From: Candidatus Poribacteria bacterium
GTDB taxonomy: Bacteria; Poribacteria; WGA-4E; GCA-2687025
NCBI GenBank assembly: GCA_028818695.1
Contig: JAPPNK010000022.1
Location: 1 to 60,886, forward strand
Direction of reading: 5' to 3'
DNA length: 60,886 nucleotides
Part shown: one piece after another, positions 16,721 to 25,362 of the stretch
Layout of the letters: the number at the start of each line of letters is the position of its first letter
How positions within the stretch are numbered: position 1 is the stretch's first letter
Made by a program: the position numbers and the translations under genes
Notes under the pieces: model-generated
What the model was told of the DNA's origin: nothing
Database searches by the model: none
Seen by the model: the letters and a program-made list of their open reading frames with translations, nothing else

Positions 16721-18022
16721 ATGGAGAACCCCTTGCCGATGCGCCTATCGTTCACCGACTTTAAACGGCTTTTCAAATGGAAACGAAAAAACCCTCCCGA
16801 AGCGACGCTGCGCGAACTGGGAGCTTCCGGCACCGCGCTCTTCAGCGGCAACATATGGGAAGAGCTGCTCCCCGAACTGAGCGGTCCAGCGCGCATGGAC
16901 GTCTATGAACGCATGCGTTCCGACGCGCAGGTCGCCGCCGTCCTGAACGTCATTGAGCTGCCGATACGCGCCGCCGACTTCACCGTCGAACCCGCCGACG
17001 CCAGCGCCGCCGCCCGCGAAACCGCAGAATTCATCGAAGACGCCCTCCGCTGCATGGACGACTCCTTCGACGACTTCCTGCGCCAGTCGCTTCTGATGCT
17101 CGCTTACGGGTTCATGCTGTTTGAGAAGGTGTATGCGGTTCGCCCGGACGGACGCATCGGCTGGGTCAAGTTCGCTCCGCGCCTGCCGCGCACCGTCGTA
17201 CGCTGGGTTCTGGACGACGCGGGTCGGCTGTCGGGCGTTGAGCAGCGCGTTCTCGGCGACGCGGCGCTCCATGTCGTCATACCTGTCGAAAAGCTGATGC
17301 GGTTCACCTACCGCCAAGAGGGGGACAACTACGAAGGCCGCCCCCTGCTCAAAGATGTGTATAAGCACTGGCGGCATAAGGACACTTTGTATAGGTTTGC
17401 GGCGATTGCGGCGGAGCGCGCCGGCGTCGGCGTTCCGATCATCACCGTGCCGCCGGGGTCGCCGCAGTCGGACCTGAACGCGGCGTTTCAGATTGTGGAG
17501 GCGTTCCGCGCGGGCGAAAAGACCGGCATCGTGCTGCCGAACGACTACACCTTTGCGCTGTCAGCGACGCGCGGATTTCCGCATATGAACCTGATTGAAC
17601 ATCACAACGGCATGATCGCCAAGGCGGCTCTCGCGCAGTTTTTGAACCTCGGCCAGGCGAATGTCGGAAGCTTTGCGCTGTCGGCGTCGCAGACCGACCT
17701 GTTTTTAATGGCTCTGAACGGACTGCTGCAGCATCTGTGCGCTGTCATCAACCGGCAGGCGGTTCAGGAGCTGTCGCGCTGGAACTTCGGCGAGAACGCC
17801 CCCGTTCCGCGCATCCGCGCCAAGCTGCGCAACTACGACACGCGCCAGCTCGCCGAGACGCTGGATATGTTGACGCGCGGCGAGCTGCTGACGCCGGACG
17901 AGTCGATCGAGGCGTTCATACGGGAAGCCCTTGATCTTCCTTCCAAACGCTTCTCGAAACGCGCCAACCATGAGCGAAAAGGAGACACGGCGCATGACAA
18001 CCGAAAAGGAGAACGCCCATGA
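16721..18022 (+). CDS. Mu gp29-like phage portal protein (DUF935)
   Basis: 433 aa. Signature stretches of the DUF935/Mu gp29 portal family are RSDAQVAAVLNVIELPIRAA, LLMLAYGFMLFEKVYAV, IPVEKLMRFTYRQEGDNYEG, LLKDVYKHWRHKDTLYRFAA and ALAQFLNLGQANVGSFALS. The portal forms the dodecameric ring at the capsid vertex through which DNA is packaged. Three in-frame starts exist: ATG 16721, TTG 16733 (6 bp after GGAG, the best spacing) and ATG 16739. It opens a plus-strand block of eight phage-type genes, but no terminase gene precedes it. Confidence 0.85.
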   Translation: MENPLPMRLSFTDFKRLFKWKRKNPPEATLRELGASGTALFSGNIWEELLPELSGPARMDVYERMRSDAQVAAVLNVIELPIRAADFTVEPADASAAARETAEFIEDALRCMDDSFDDFLRQSLLMLAYGFMLFEKVYAVRPDGRIGWVKFAPRLPRTVVRWVLDDAGRLSGVEQRVLGDAALHVVIPVEKLMRFTYRQEGDNYEGRPLLKDVYKHWRHKDTLYRFAAIAAERAGVGVPIITVPPGSPQSDLNAAFQIVEAFRAGEKTGIVLPNDYTFALSATRGFPHMNLIEHHNGMIAKAALAQFLNLGQANVGSFALSASQTDLFLMALNGLLQHLCAVINRQAVQELSRWNFGENAPVPRIRAKLRNYDTRQLAETLDMLTRGELLTPDESIEAFIREALDLPSKRFSKRANHERKGDTAHDNRKGERP

Positions 18023-18963
18023 CAAAAACGACAAAAACGCCCGCCAAACGGTTTTTCGCCTCGCTCGCGCTCAATGAGCGCGTCGGCGGGGAGTCGCCGA
18101 AGCTGGTCTCTAGCGTCCAGCTGCTGCGCAAAGGCGTGTTTCAGCACGCTTGGCACGGCTCGCTTGAGATCGATGACGGTCTGTTCGCCTCGCTGATACG
18201 CAACTTCGACGCGGACGCGCGCGGCATCGACATTGCGCTTGATGTGGAGCATATGCCGGATCTGGGCGCCGCAGGATGGTTTCGCCGCCTGTTCACAGAC
18301 AGCTCGAAAAGCGAACTGTGGGGCGACGTTGAATGGACGCCCGCCGGACGAAAGCTGGTGGAGGAGTCCGCCTTCAAGTACCTCTCCATCGAATACGATC
18401 TGGAGTACGCGGACGAGGAGGGCGGAAGCCATGGTCCGACGATGCTGGGCGCGGCGTTGACGAACCGCCCGTTCATCAAGCGCATGCGCGCCGCTTCGTT
18501 CCGTTTTGCCGAGCCGCGCAACGATCCTGGGATGATTCTGTTGACCGAGCAGGAGCGGCGCCTCCACAGCGAGCTGGGGCGGCTGGACGCCGAGAAGGCG
18601 CGGCTGGAAACGGAGCTGCGCAAGGCGTCTGTGGAGCGGGTTCTCTCCGAAGGCAAGCGGAAGGGGCGCGTCTCGCCCGCGATGGAGAGCTGGCTGGAGG
18701 AGCTGGCAGAAAAAGAGGGGGTTGAACGTCTGCGCGCCGTTCTGGAGACGCTTCCTCAACAGATCGACTTTTCGGAGATTGGCTCGCCCGGCGGCGCGCA
18801 GCCGACGAGCGCGGCCGACGCTCTCCACGAAGCGGTGAACGCCGAGATGCGCCGCATGCGGGAGGAAAACCCCGACGCGAATCCGTCCTATGCGGACGCG
18901 CTGGCGGCGGTGGAATCTCGGCAGCCGTCGCTTGTGGAAGCGTATAAAGCGCAGCTGCGGTGA
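18019..18963 (+). CDS. Mu-like phage head protease/scaffold (gpI type)
   Basis: 314 aa. The N-terminal half matches the Mu-like protease family: LVSSVQLLRKGVFQHAWHG, ARGIDIALDVEHMPD with the likely catalytic His region, GWFRRLFT, LWGDVEWTPAGRKLVEESAF, KYLSIEYDLEY. The C-terminal half (from about residue 170) is a charged coiled coil, as in protease-scaffold proteins that shape and then digest the procapsid interior. The start overlaps the portal stop by 4 bp and has AAAAGGAGA ahead. It lies two genes before the major capsid gene, the standard order. Confidence 0.82.
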   Translation: MTKTTKTPAKRFFASLALNERVGGESPKLVSSVQLLRKGVFQHAWHGSLEIDDGLFASLIRNFDADARGIDIALDVEHMPDLGAAGWFRRLFTDSSKSELWGDVEWTPAGRKLVEESAFKYLSIEYDLEYADEEGGSHGPTMLGAALTNRPFIKRMRAASFRFAEPRNDPGMILLTEQERRLHSELGRLDAEKARLETELRKASVERVLSEGKRKGRVSPAMESWLEELAEKEGVERLRAVLETLPQQIDFSEIGSPGGAQPTSAADALHEAVNAEMRRMREENPDANPSYADALAAVESRQPSLVEAYKAQLR

Positions 18964-19015
18964 GCGGCGCGCTGTTTCTTAAAAAAAGAACGCCATGCAA
19001 ATGAAAGGAGACGAC

Positions 19016-19411
19016 ATGGCGACTCAACAGCTTGTCACAGGAAACGAGGTCAGTTACGGGGCTTCCGCCGACTTGAGCGGCAAGCCGTTTCGATATGTGA
19101 AGCTCGCGTCGACATCGGGTCAGGTCGCGCTGTGCGGCGCGGCGGACATACCGGTCGGCGTCTTGCAGAATCAGCCCCGTTTGGGGGACGCGGCCGCGGT
19201 CATCACGCTTTCGGGCGCGGTGGCGAAGGCGGTCTCGGACGGGTCGCAGACCGCCATCGCTGTCGGCGACACGGTCGGCTCCAACGCGGTCGGAAAGGCG
19301 GTCAAGAAGACAGCCTCCGGGAGCTGGTACAACGGCGTCGCCCTGGAAGCGTCCAGCCAGGACGGCAAGGTGATTCGCATTCAGCTGACCGGCCCGCAGC
19401 AGCGGTCTTAA
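19016..19411 (+). CDS. DUF2190-like capsid decoration protein
   Basis: 131 aa. The ATG at 19016 follows AAAGGAGACGAC. The pattern is that of DUF2190/capsid cement proteins: SGKPFRYVKLASTSGQVALC, ADIPVGVLQNQPRLGD, ITLSGAVAKAVSDG, IAVGDTVGSNAVGKAVKK, then a short Gly/Ser-containing beta C-terminus. Such proteins bind the outside of the mature capsid. The position between protease and major capsid genes supports the call. An upstream ATG at 18995 overlaps no ribosome site. Confidence 0.72.
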   Translation: MATQQLVTGNEVSYGASADLSGKPFRYVKLASTSGQVALCGAADIPVGVLQNQPRLGDAAAVITLSGAVAKAVSDGSQTAIAVGDTVGSNAVGKAVKKTASGSWYNGVALEASSQDGKVIRIQLTGPQQRS

Positions 19412-19447
19412 CACTGATCAGGGCGATTGAAACGAAAGGAGACGCCC

Positions 19448-20386
19448 ATGCCGTTCCCGAACGCGCGCGACGTCCATCAGGACAGCGTGCTGACAAATCT
19501 CTCGGTTCAATACCGCAACGAGGAGTACATTGCCGCCCAGTGCGTTCCGAAGGTGCTGGTGCGGAAAGCGTCCGACAAGTACTACGAGTTCGACCAAGGC
19601 GATTGGTTCCGCGACGAAGCGGGCGAACGCGCCGCCGCGACAACCGGCCCGGTGGGCGGATACAGCCTCTCAACGCAGAGCTACGACACGAAGCAGTACT
19701 CAATGGCGACCTATGTCGCCGACGAGGAGCGGGACAACGCCGACGCCGGTCTCGACCTTGACCGGCAGGCGATCGAATACTGCGCCGACAAGGTTCAGTT
19801 GAGATTTGAGACGCAGGCGGCGGGGCTGCTTTTCAAGGCGGGCAGCTATCCGACAGGGCATCAGAAGACGCTCAGCGGAGCCGCCCAGTGGAACAACGCC
19901 TCTTCGAAGCCGATTGCGGACATCCGGGCGGCGAAGTCGCAGATCGGCGGAGCCATTGGACGGCAGCCCAACACGCTCATTCTGGGCGAGCAGACCTACC
20001 TTCAGCTCCAAGACCATCCGGACGTCTTGGACAGGGTGAAGTACACGCAGAGCGGGGCGGTGACGCCGGACCTGTTGGCGGGCTTGTTCGATGTGAACCG
20101 CGTTCTTGTCGGGCGGGCTGTTCAGAACGCGGCGGCGGAAGGGCTGGACCCGTCCTATAAGCGCGTCTGGGGCAAGCACGCGGCGCTGATCTATACGGCG
20201 CCGATGCCGGGTCTGCGTACGCTTTCGTTCGCCTACTGGTTCGTCTGGCGCGGTTACGACTTCACTGCGGAGCGTTGGCGCAAGTCGGACGGGGGCGCCT
20301 CGGACGGGTTCCGGGTGCGCGCGCAGTGGGACTCGAAGATCGCGGCGAAGACGGCAGGCTATTTCATCGAGAACGCCGTCGCTTGA
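19448..20386 (+). CDS. phage major capsid protein
   Basis: 312 aa. The sequence has the features of HK97-fold major capsid proteins of the Mu gpT/gpE-like groups: an N-terminal arm region, YSLSTQSYDTKQYSMATYVAD, a spine-helix-like AIEYCADKVQLRFETQAA, then RQPNTLILGEQTYLQLQDHP and a late beta domain (ALIYTAPMPGLRTLSFAYWF). GAAAGGAGA precedes the ATG at 19448. A strong rho-independent terminator follows 25 bp after the stop, so the gene is probably the end of an early high-output transcript. Confidence 0.83.
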   Translation: MPFPNARDVHQDSVLTNLSVQYRNEEYIAAQCVPKVLVRKASDKYYEFDQGDWFRDEAGERAAATTGPVGGYSLSTQSYDTKQYSMATYVADEERDNADAGLDLDRQAIEYCADKVQLRFETQAAGLLFKAGSYPTGHQKTLSGAAQWNNASSKPIADIRAAKSQIGGAIGRQPNTLILGEQTYLQLQDHPDVLDRVKYTQSGAVTPDLLAGLFDVNRVLVGRAVQNAAAEGLDPSYKRVWGKHAALIYTAPMPGLRTLSFAYWFVWRGYDFTAERWRKSDGGASDGFRVRAQWDSKIAAKTAGYFIENAVA

Positions 20387-20410
20387 CAGGTTCCGTTCCG
20401 CCATGAATGG

Positions 20411-20443
20411 GGTCGGCGGCGTTTCTGCCGCCGACCTTTTTTT
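20411..20443 (+). terminator. rho-independent terminator after the capsid gene
   Basis: A perfect 10-bp stem GGTCGGCGGC/GCCGCCGACC with a GTTTCT loop is followed by seven Ts. It is the clearest intrinsic terminator in the window. It lies inside the phage cassette, between the major capsid gene and the gp36-like gene. Confidence 0.9.
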
Positions 20444-20463
20444 AAAAAGAAAGGAGAACGCGC

Positions 20464-20868
20464 ATGGCGTATTCCAACGTCTCAGACATTCAAAAGCTTT
20501 ACGCGAACATCGTCTTTGACGCTTCCTCGCCGGTGACAAGCGCCGACATTGAAACGAAGCATATACCGAAAGCGGACGCCTACATAGACGCGCGGCTGCG
20601 CAGCCGGTATGAGACGCCGATTTCAGTCGACGGCGACCTGGAATTGATGCGCCTCATCAGTTCGAATCTTGCGGCAGGTTTCGTCGCCGAGGTGCTGTAT
20701 GAAACGTCGCAGCAGCCGAACGATCAGGCGTCCGCGCGCCAACGCCGCGATTTCGCCGAGGGTCTGCTTGATCAGATCATGGCGGGAACGGCAGCCCTTG
20801 AAACGCCGAGAAAACCGCTCGCCGGCATTGTCGGCGCCGTTGCGTCCGCGGCGAGAGGGGGAGCGTGA
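20464..20868 (+). CDS. Mu gp36-like protein (DUF1320), head-tail connector candidate
   Basis: 134 aa. MAYSNVSDIQKLYANIVF, then KADAYIDARLRSRYETP and SSNLAAGFVAEVLYE, is the DUF1320/gp36 pattern. Members sit between capsid and tail genes and are thought to be connector or neck proteins. AAAAAGAAAGGAGAACGCGC precedes the ATG. The stop is directly followed by the next ATG (TGA then ATG with no gap). Confidence 0.75.
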   Translation: MAYSNVSDIQKLYANIVFDASSPVTSADIETKHIPKADAYIDARLRSRYETPISVDGDLELMRLISSNLAAGFVAEVLYETSQQPNDQASARQRRDFAEGLLDQIMAGTAALETPRKPLAGIVGAVASAARGGA

Positions 20869-21387
20869 ATGGCGTATGTCGTTCTTTCAGAAAAGCAGGC
20901 GGCGGCGTCCGAACATACGTTGGAGGGGTTGAAGCGCCTGAAAGCGGTTCTGGACGCGAACGCGGCGGTTCTCAAGTCGGGCGGGCGCACGGCTGTTTCA
21001 ACAACCGTCTTTGCGGGGGCGCAGCATGCTGTCGGGCGCTTTCCCGCTATACAGGCGGAAGCGGCCGAAGCGTACGAGGCGCCAACAGGGATGCGGTGGG
21101 GGGCGGTCAGCCTTTTGTATATGCGCTTTCGCCTCTTTGCGTTCGATATTGCGCTGGGGCGTCCGTCCGCTCTGGCGGAGAATCTGGCGCAGTTCAGCGA
21201 CCGCATTCAGGCGGTTTTGCGAAAAAACAGAACGCTGGACGGGTTCTGCCGAAATGTGCGCATCGATAAGGTTGTGCATGGACGCCTTCGCGGCGGACCG
21301 CGCAGTTCCAACCCTGTATTTGCGTCGCATCCGATCTTGGCGGCGCAGATCGATGCGACCGTTGAAAAAGCGATTGAGCGCGATTAA
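20869..21387 (+). CDS. phage neck/tail-completion protein candidate
   Basis: 172 aa, with no family recognised from sequence. It is a mixed alpha/beta protein with a basic C-terminal part (VRIDKVVHGRLRGGPRSS). The slot directly after a gp36-like gene and before the tail-tube candidate is where head-completion or tail-terminator proteins are encoded in Mu-like and other tailed phages. Its start abuts the previous stop. The role is inferred from order only. Confidence 0.55.
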   Translation: MAYVVLSEKQAAASEHTLEGLKRLKAVLDANAAVLKSGGRTAVSTTVFAGAQHAVGRFPAIQAEAAEAYEAPTGMRWGAVSLLYMRFRLFAFDIALGRPSALAENLAQFSDRIQAVLRKNRTLDGFCRNVRIDKVVHGRLRGGPRSSNPVFASHPILAAQIDATVEKAIERD

Positions 21388-21405
21388 ACAAAAGAAAGGA
21401 GACCG

Positions 21406-21876
21406 ATGACGGTTCAGCACGGACGGCGCGGAGCGGTGTCGCTTTTGAAGCCCACCCGAAGCGTCGGCCATCTACAGACCCCCGACGAGACGATCCCGCT
21501 GGGACAGACGCTTTCGTGGAGCTTGACGGTTCATCAGAGCTTCTCTAAAGACAGGACCGGCTCGGATCATTTTCAGACCTTTTCGGAGGAAGAATTGCGC
21601 TGGACGGCGGAGGTGGAGATGTCATGGGACGCCGCGGACGCCTCTTTGAATCAGGACAAGCTGTGGGAGGCGATTCTGCTGGGCGAGTTTGACAACAGCG
21701 CGGTTCGGAATCGGAAGGTACAGGTGAACCTGTATGTGAGCGGGAGCCGCTGCTACTACGGCGCGGCGTATATTGAGCGGGCGGATGTGCATGCCCCGTT
21801 CGACGGACCTGTGACGGCGCGGTTTCAGCTGCGCGGCAACGGACCGCTCAAGTTCAGCGCCGGGGAGTCGGCGTGA
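21406..21876 (+). CDS. tail-tube-like phage protein candidate
   Basis: 156 aa, rich in beta strands: QTLSWSLTVHQSFSKDRTG, ELRWTAEVEMSWD, RKVQVNLYVSGSRCYYGAAY, PVTARFQLRGNGPLKF. The short two-sheet pattern with an ending of the type RFQLRGNGPL fits small tail-tube or major tail proteins, which add one or a few domains to a polymer. GAAAGGAGACCG precedes the ATG. No tape measure gene follows, which is unusual if a full tail is built. Confidence 0.55.
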   Translation: MTVQHGRRGAVSLLKPTRSVGHLQTPDETIPLGQTLSWSLTVHQSFSKDRTGSDHFQTFSEEELRWTAEVEMSWDAADASLNQDKLWEAILLGEFDNSAVRNRKVQVNLYVSGSRCYYGAAYIERADVHAPFDGPVTARFQLRGNGPLKFSAGESA

Positions 21877-21913
21877 AGCGGCTCATGGCGGCGGCGTTTT
21901 TTGAAAGGAGAAA

Positions 21914-22192
21914 ATGATGGAGATGCGGGAAGGGGGCGCCAGCGCGATGGAAGCTGCCTTGGAACGGCTTCAAGCGCTCGCGCAGAAGGACCATGACCTG
22001 TTGACGCAGTTGGATATGAAGGTGGGGGAGGCGCTGGCGCGTCTTTCCAACCATGAGCAGCGTTTCACCGATTTTGAGACGCGCATACGGGAGTTGGAAT
22101 CGGCGAAGTGGCGCGTTGCGGGCGTCGCGGCGGCGATTTCATCGCTCATACCGATCATTGTGTCGCTCTTGACGACGCGCCTCGCCGGTTGA
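21914..22192 (+). CDS. XhlA/holin-like coiled-coil membrane protein
   Basis: 92 aa. An N-terminal coiled coil (about residues 12-66; ERLQALAQKDHDLLTQLDMK and RFTDFETRIRELESAKWR) runs into one C-terminal transmembrane helix (VAGVAAAISSLIPIIVSLL). This is the layout of the XhlA/haemolysin-type holin accessory proteins. It is the last gene of the phage block. No endolysin is present beside it, so a lysis role is unproven. Confidence 0.6.
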   Translation: MMEMREGGASAMEAALERLQALAQKDHDLLTQLDMKVGEALARLSNHEQRFTDFETRIRELESAKWRVAGVAAAISSLIPIIVSLLTTRLAG

Positions 22193-22216
22193 CGCGTCGG
22201 GCGGCTTTGCTTTGGC

Positions 22217-22261
22217 GCGGGAATCCGCAGGCGGCGGGGCGTTTCTGACGCGGATTCCCGC
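22217..22261. terminator. hairpin between convergent phage block and serA
   Basis: A perfect 12-bp stem GCGGGAATCCGC/GCGGATTCCCGC with a 21-nt loop sits in the 78-bp gap between two convergent genes. No T-run, so it is either a bidirectional terminator or a relic of the window's GCGGGAAT-type repeats. Confidence 0.35.
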
Positions 22262-22270
22262 CCGCGCCGG

Positions 22271-23884
22271 TCAACTCAGGACGACGTACTTCACCTCATG
22301 AATCCGTTCAATCGCGGCAATCTCCCGTATCGCCTCGTCCGGCGCCTCGGAGTCGATGTTGACAGCCATGACAGCCAAGCCTTTCGGCGAGACGCGCCCG
22401 ACGCTCATATCGGAGATGTTGATGTCGTGGCTGCCGAGTATCGTCCCGACGCGCCCGATCATGCCCGGCTGATCGTAGTTGTACACAAACAGCATGCATC
22501 CTTCAGGCATCGCGCTCGTGTGGTACTGGTCAATCATGACGATGCGCTCCTGGTTTCCGAACACGGTTCCCCCGATGCTTCTGCGCTCCTTGCTGGTGAC
22601 GACGGTGACGGTGAGCAGATTCGCATAGACGGGGTGTCCGCTTGATCGCGTCTCCAAGAGCCGTATTCCGCGCTGGCGTATGAGAACAGGCGCGTTCACA
22701 TAGTTGACCCGCCCGGCGAGCGCGCGCGACAGGATGCCTTTTTGAAGGGAGCTCGCTACGAGGTTCGACGCGCCTTCAAAGATGTCGCCCGCGTACTCAA
22801 TGCCGACCTCCTGTATCTTTTCGCCTCGGCTGAGCTGCGCCTGAATGCTGCCCAGCTTTTCCGCCAGCGACACATACGGTCCGACCGACTCCATCGCGCG
22901 CGCGTCCAGCGACGGCATATTGACGGCGTTTTCGACAGGCAGCCCGCGCAGCGCCGCGGAGACCTGCCGGGCGATGTCCCGCGCCACAAACTCCTGCGCC
23001 TCGCGCGTTGAGCCTCCCAGATGCGGCGTTGTCAGGGCGTTCGGCAGCTCCGCGAGGCGCATATTGACATTCGGCTCGTCTTCAAACACATCCAGGGCGG
23101 CGCCGGCGATCTCGCCTTCCTTGAGCGCTTCCAGCAGCGCATCTTCATCGATGACGCCGCCGCGGGCGCAGTTGATGATGCGGGCGGTCGGTTTCATGCG
23201 CGAAAATTCGCGCCGTCCGAACCTGTGGTAGGTCTCGCGCGTCAACGGCACATGGATCGTGATATAGTCCGCGGTCTGAATCAGCTCCTCAAACGGCATG
23301 AGATGGATGCGCTGTTGGCTGGCGACCTCGTCCGAGATGTACGGGTCTCTTCCGACGACGCGCATGCCGAACGCCGCCGCCCGTTTTGCGACCTCAATGC
23401 CGATGCGTCCGAGGCCGAAGACTCCGAGCGTTTTGTTGTACAGTTCGACGCCGACCATGCGCGTCCGCGCATCGAATTCGCCCCGCAGCAGAGCCGCATT
23501 CGCCGGGGCGATGTTTCTGGAGAGGGCGAGCATCATCGTAATGGAGTGTTCGGCGGCGGCGACGGTGTTGCCGCCGGGACTGTTCATGACAATGACGCCT
23601 CTTCGGGTCGCCGCTTCGATATCGACATTGTCGAGGCCGACGCCGGCGCGTCCAATCGCCTTGAGTCTGTCGGCGGCTTGTATCATTTCGGCGTTGATAT
23701 TCGTGCGGCTTCGGATGAGCAGAGCGTCGTATTGGCGGATGACGCGGAGCAGCTCGTCCGGCTCAATGCCTGGGCGCAGGTCAACGTCAATATCGCCCGC
23801 TTTTTTCAGAGCGTTCAGCCCGCTTTCATGGATGGCGTCGCATACGAGAGCTCGAAACGGAGCGTTCTTGGCGGGGTCTTGCAT
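22271..23884 (-). CDS. serA: D-3-phosphoglycerate dehydrogenase
   Basis: 537 aa, the long (type 1) form with an intervening domain and a C-terminal ACT domain. NAD-binding region TLGVFGLGRIGIEVAKRAAA, catalytic region INCARGGVIDEDALLEAL and TTPHLGGSTREAQEFVA (His of the Glu-His pair). The ACT domain GMIGRVGTILGSHDINISDM is the usual serine-feedback site. It makes 3-phosphohydroxypyruvate, the first step of serine synthesis. AAGGAGAG sits 5 bp before the ATG at 23884; a further in-frame ATG at 23911 lacks one. Confidence 0.93.
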   Translation of the reverse strand: MQDPAKNAPFRALVCDAIHESGLNALKKAGDIDVDLRPGIEPDELLRVIRQYDALLIRSRTNINAEMIQAADRLKAIGRAGVGLDNVDIEAATRRGVIVMNSPGGNTVAAAEHSITMMLALSRNIAPANAALLRGEFDARTRMVGVELYNKTLGVFGLGRIGIEVAKRAAAFGMRVVGRDPYISDEVASQQRIHLMPFEELIQTADYITIHVPLTRETYHRFGRREFSRMKPTARIINCARGGVIDEDALLEALKEGEIAGAALDVFEDEPNVNMRLAELPNALTTPHLGGSTREAQEFVARDIARQVSAALRGLPVENAVNMPSLDARAMESVGPYVSLAEKLGSIQAQLSRGEKIQEVGIEYAGDIFEGASNLVASSLQKGILSRALAGRVNYVNAPVLIRQRGIRLLETRSSGHPVYANLLTVTVVTSKERRSIGGTVFGNQERIVMIDQYHTSAMPEGCMLFVYNYDQPGMIGRVGTILGSHDINISDMSVGRVSPKGLAVMAVNIDSEAPDEAIREIAAIERIHEVKYVVLS

Positions 23885-23966
23885 GGCTCTCTCCTTAATG
23901 TCCGCAGCCATGTGTGCGCTTTTTGGAATTATGCCCTGAAGAGCGGTTTCTTTCTACTTTTAAGAC

Positions 23967-24060
23967 TGACATTGTCTCTTAAGTTGGGACATTTGAACCG
24001 AGAAAGCCTTTCTATTTGGGAAAAGGCTCCGCCGTCGGATCGTCATTTCCGAACAGGCGG
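23967..24060 (+). repeat. degenerate MITE-family copy
   Basis: TAAGTTGGGACATTTGAACC, then CTTTCTATTTGGGAAAAGGC and GTCATTTCCG...CGGGAA, follow the left half of the 166-bp family with many changes. The right end is not recognisable. It lies in the gap between divergent serA and moeA, ending just before the moeA promoter. Confidence 0.6.
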
Positions 24061-24065
24061 GAAGG

Positions 24066-24094
24066 TTGCGTTCAGGGCGGCGCTCCGCTATGCT
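24066..24094 (+). promoter_or_regulatory. candidate moeA operon promoter
   Basis: TTGCGT, 17 bp, TATGCT, about 44 bp before the moeA ATG. AAGGA provides the ribosome site at 24126-24130. TTGCGC/TTGCGT also appears as the -35 element of other promoters in this window. Confidence 0.5.
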
Positions 24095-24137
24095 ATGTTA
24101 ATAATGTGTGCTTTGATCAAGCGGTAAGGAACCGATA

Positions 24138-25346
24138 ATGCTGTCCGTCGCGGAGGCGCGGGAACGCGCGCTCGCTGAATTTACGCCGCTTCCGTCCGAG
24201 CGCGTCGCCGTACAACAGGCGCGCGGGCGCGTCCTCGCGCGCGGAGCCGACGCCTTGGAGGACAACCCGCCCTTCGACAACTCCGCCATGGACGGGTACG
24301 CCGTCCTCGCGGCCGACCTTGTCGACGCCTCGTCCGACAGCCCCGTTTCGCTGCGCGTTATCGACAACATACCGGCGGGCAAAGCGCCAACCGTCCAGAT
24401 CAAACGGGGATGCGCCGCCCGCATCATGACAGGGGCGATGATCCCGCCGGGCGCCGACGCTGTCGTCATGATCGAATCCACCGAAACGGACGGCGGAAAT
24501 GTCCGCATCCTGCAATCGGCAAAGCCAGGGAGCCACATACGCCGCAAGGGTGAAAGCGTCCGCGCCGGCGACCGCGTCCTTGAGCCGGGAACGCTCATCA
24601 GCCCCGCCGAATGCGCCATGCTCGCCGCGCTCAACATTGCGCATGCCGAAGTCTATAGAAAGCCGCGCGCCGCCGTTCTCTCAACAGGCGACGAGCTGAC
24701 CGACCTCGGCGCCCCCCTAAAGCCCGGCAAAATACGCGACAGCAACCGGTACGGCCTCTGGGCGCAGATCGAAGAGGCGGGCGGAACCCCGATCGACCTC
24801 GGCATCGCAAGCGACGACGCTGAAGAGGTTGAAAAAAAGATACGCGCCGGCATGGAGAAAGCCGATCTGCTCATCACAAGCGGCGGCGTCAGCGTCGGCG
24901 ACCATGACATCGTCAAGGAGGCGCTGCTGCGTCTGGGCGAGCTGCATTTCTGGCGCGTCGCCATGAAGCCTGGCAAGCCGCAGGCGTTCGGGCGCATTCT
25001 CGGCAAGCCCGTCTTTGCGCTGCCGGGCAACCCCGTCTCGTCGATGGTTGTTTTTGAGCTGTTTGCGCGTCCGGCGCTGCTCAAAATGGGCGGACGGCGG
25101 CGCCTGTTTCGGCGGACGGTTCGCGCGGCGATGTCCCAAGCTGTCCGCCCGGACGCCTCCGGCCGCGTCAACTACATGCGCGTCGCTTTAACCGAAACGA
25201 ACGGGCGGCTCTGCGCCGAGTTGACAGGCGCGCAGGGGTCGGGCATACTCCGTTCGCTCATCGGCGCAAACGGCCTCGCGGTCGTCGACAAAGGGGGCGT
25301 CAACGCCGGCGCGGAACTGGACGTTTTACTCATAGGCGAAATATAA
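24138..25346 (+). CDS. moeA: molybdopterin molybdotransferase MoeA
   Basis: 402 aa, normal length. MoeA motifs in order: PPFDNSAMDGYAV, NIPAGKAPTVQIKRG, ARIMTGAMIPPGADAVVMIE, STGDELTDLG, KIRDSNRYGL, TSGGVSVGDHD, PVFALPGNPVSSMVVFELF. It inserts molybdate into adenylated molybdopterin. It is encoded directly before a molybdopterin enzyme gene (16 bp), so this is a cofactor-enzyme operon. No other moa/mob genes lie in the window. Confidence 0.94.
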   Translation: MLSVAEARERALAEFTPLPSERVAVQQARGRVLARGADALEDNPPFDNSAMDGYAVLAADLVDASSDSPVSLRVIDNIPAGKAPTVQIKRGCAARIMTGAMIPPGADAVVMIESTETDGGNVRILQSAKPGSHIRRKGESVRAGDRVLEPGTLISPAECAMLAALNIAHAEVYRKPRAAVLSTGDELTDLGAPLKPGKIRDSNRYGLWAQIEEAGGTPIDLGIASDDAEEVEKKIRAGMEKADLLITSGGVSVGDHDIVKEALLRLGELHFWRVAMKPGKPQAFGRILGKPVFALPGNPVSSMVVFELFARPALLKMGGRRRLFRRTVRAAMSQAVRPDASGRVNYMRVALTETNGRLCAELTGAQGSGILRSLIGANGLAVVDKGGVNAGAELDVLLIGEI

Positions 25347-25362
25347 AGGAAAGGAGCCTCCC

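Noticed and set aside
16575-16880. Short frame before the portal gene
   Set aside because: No family motif, and it runs out of frame through the start of the portal gene. Kept only as a possible remnant.
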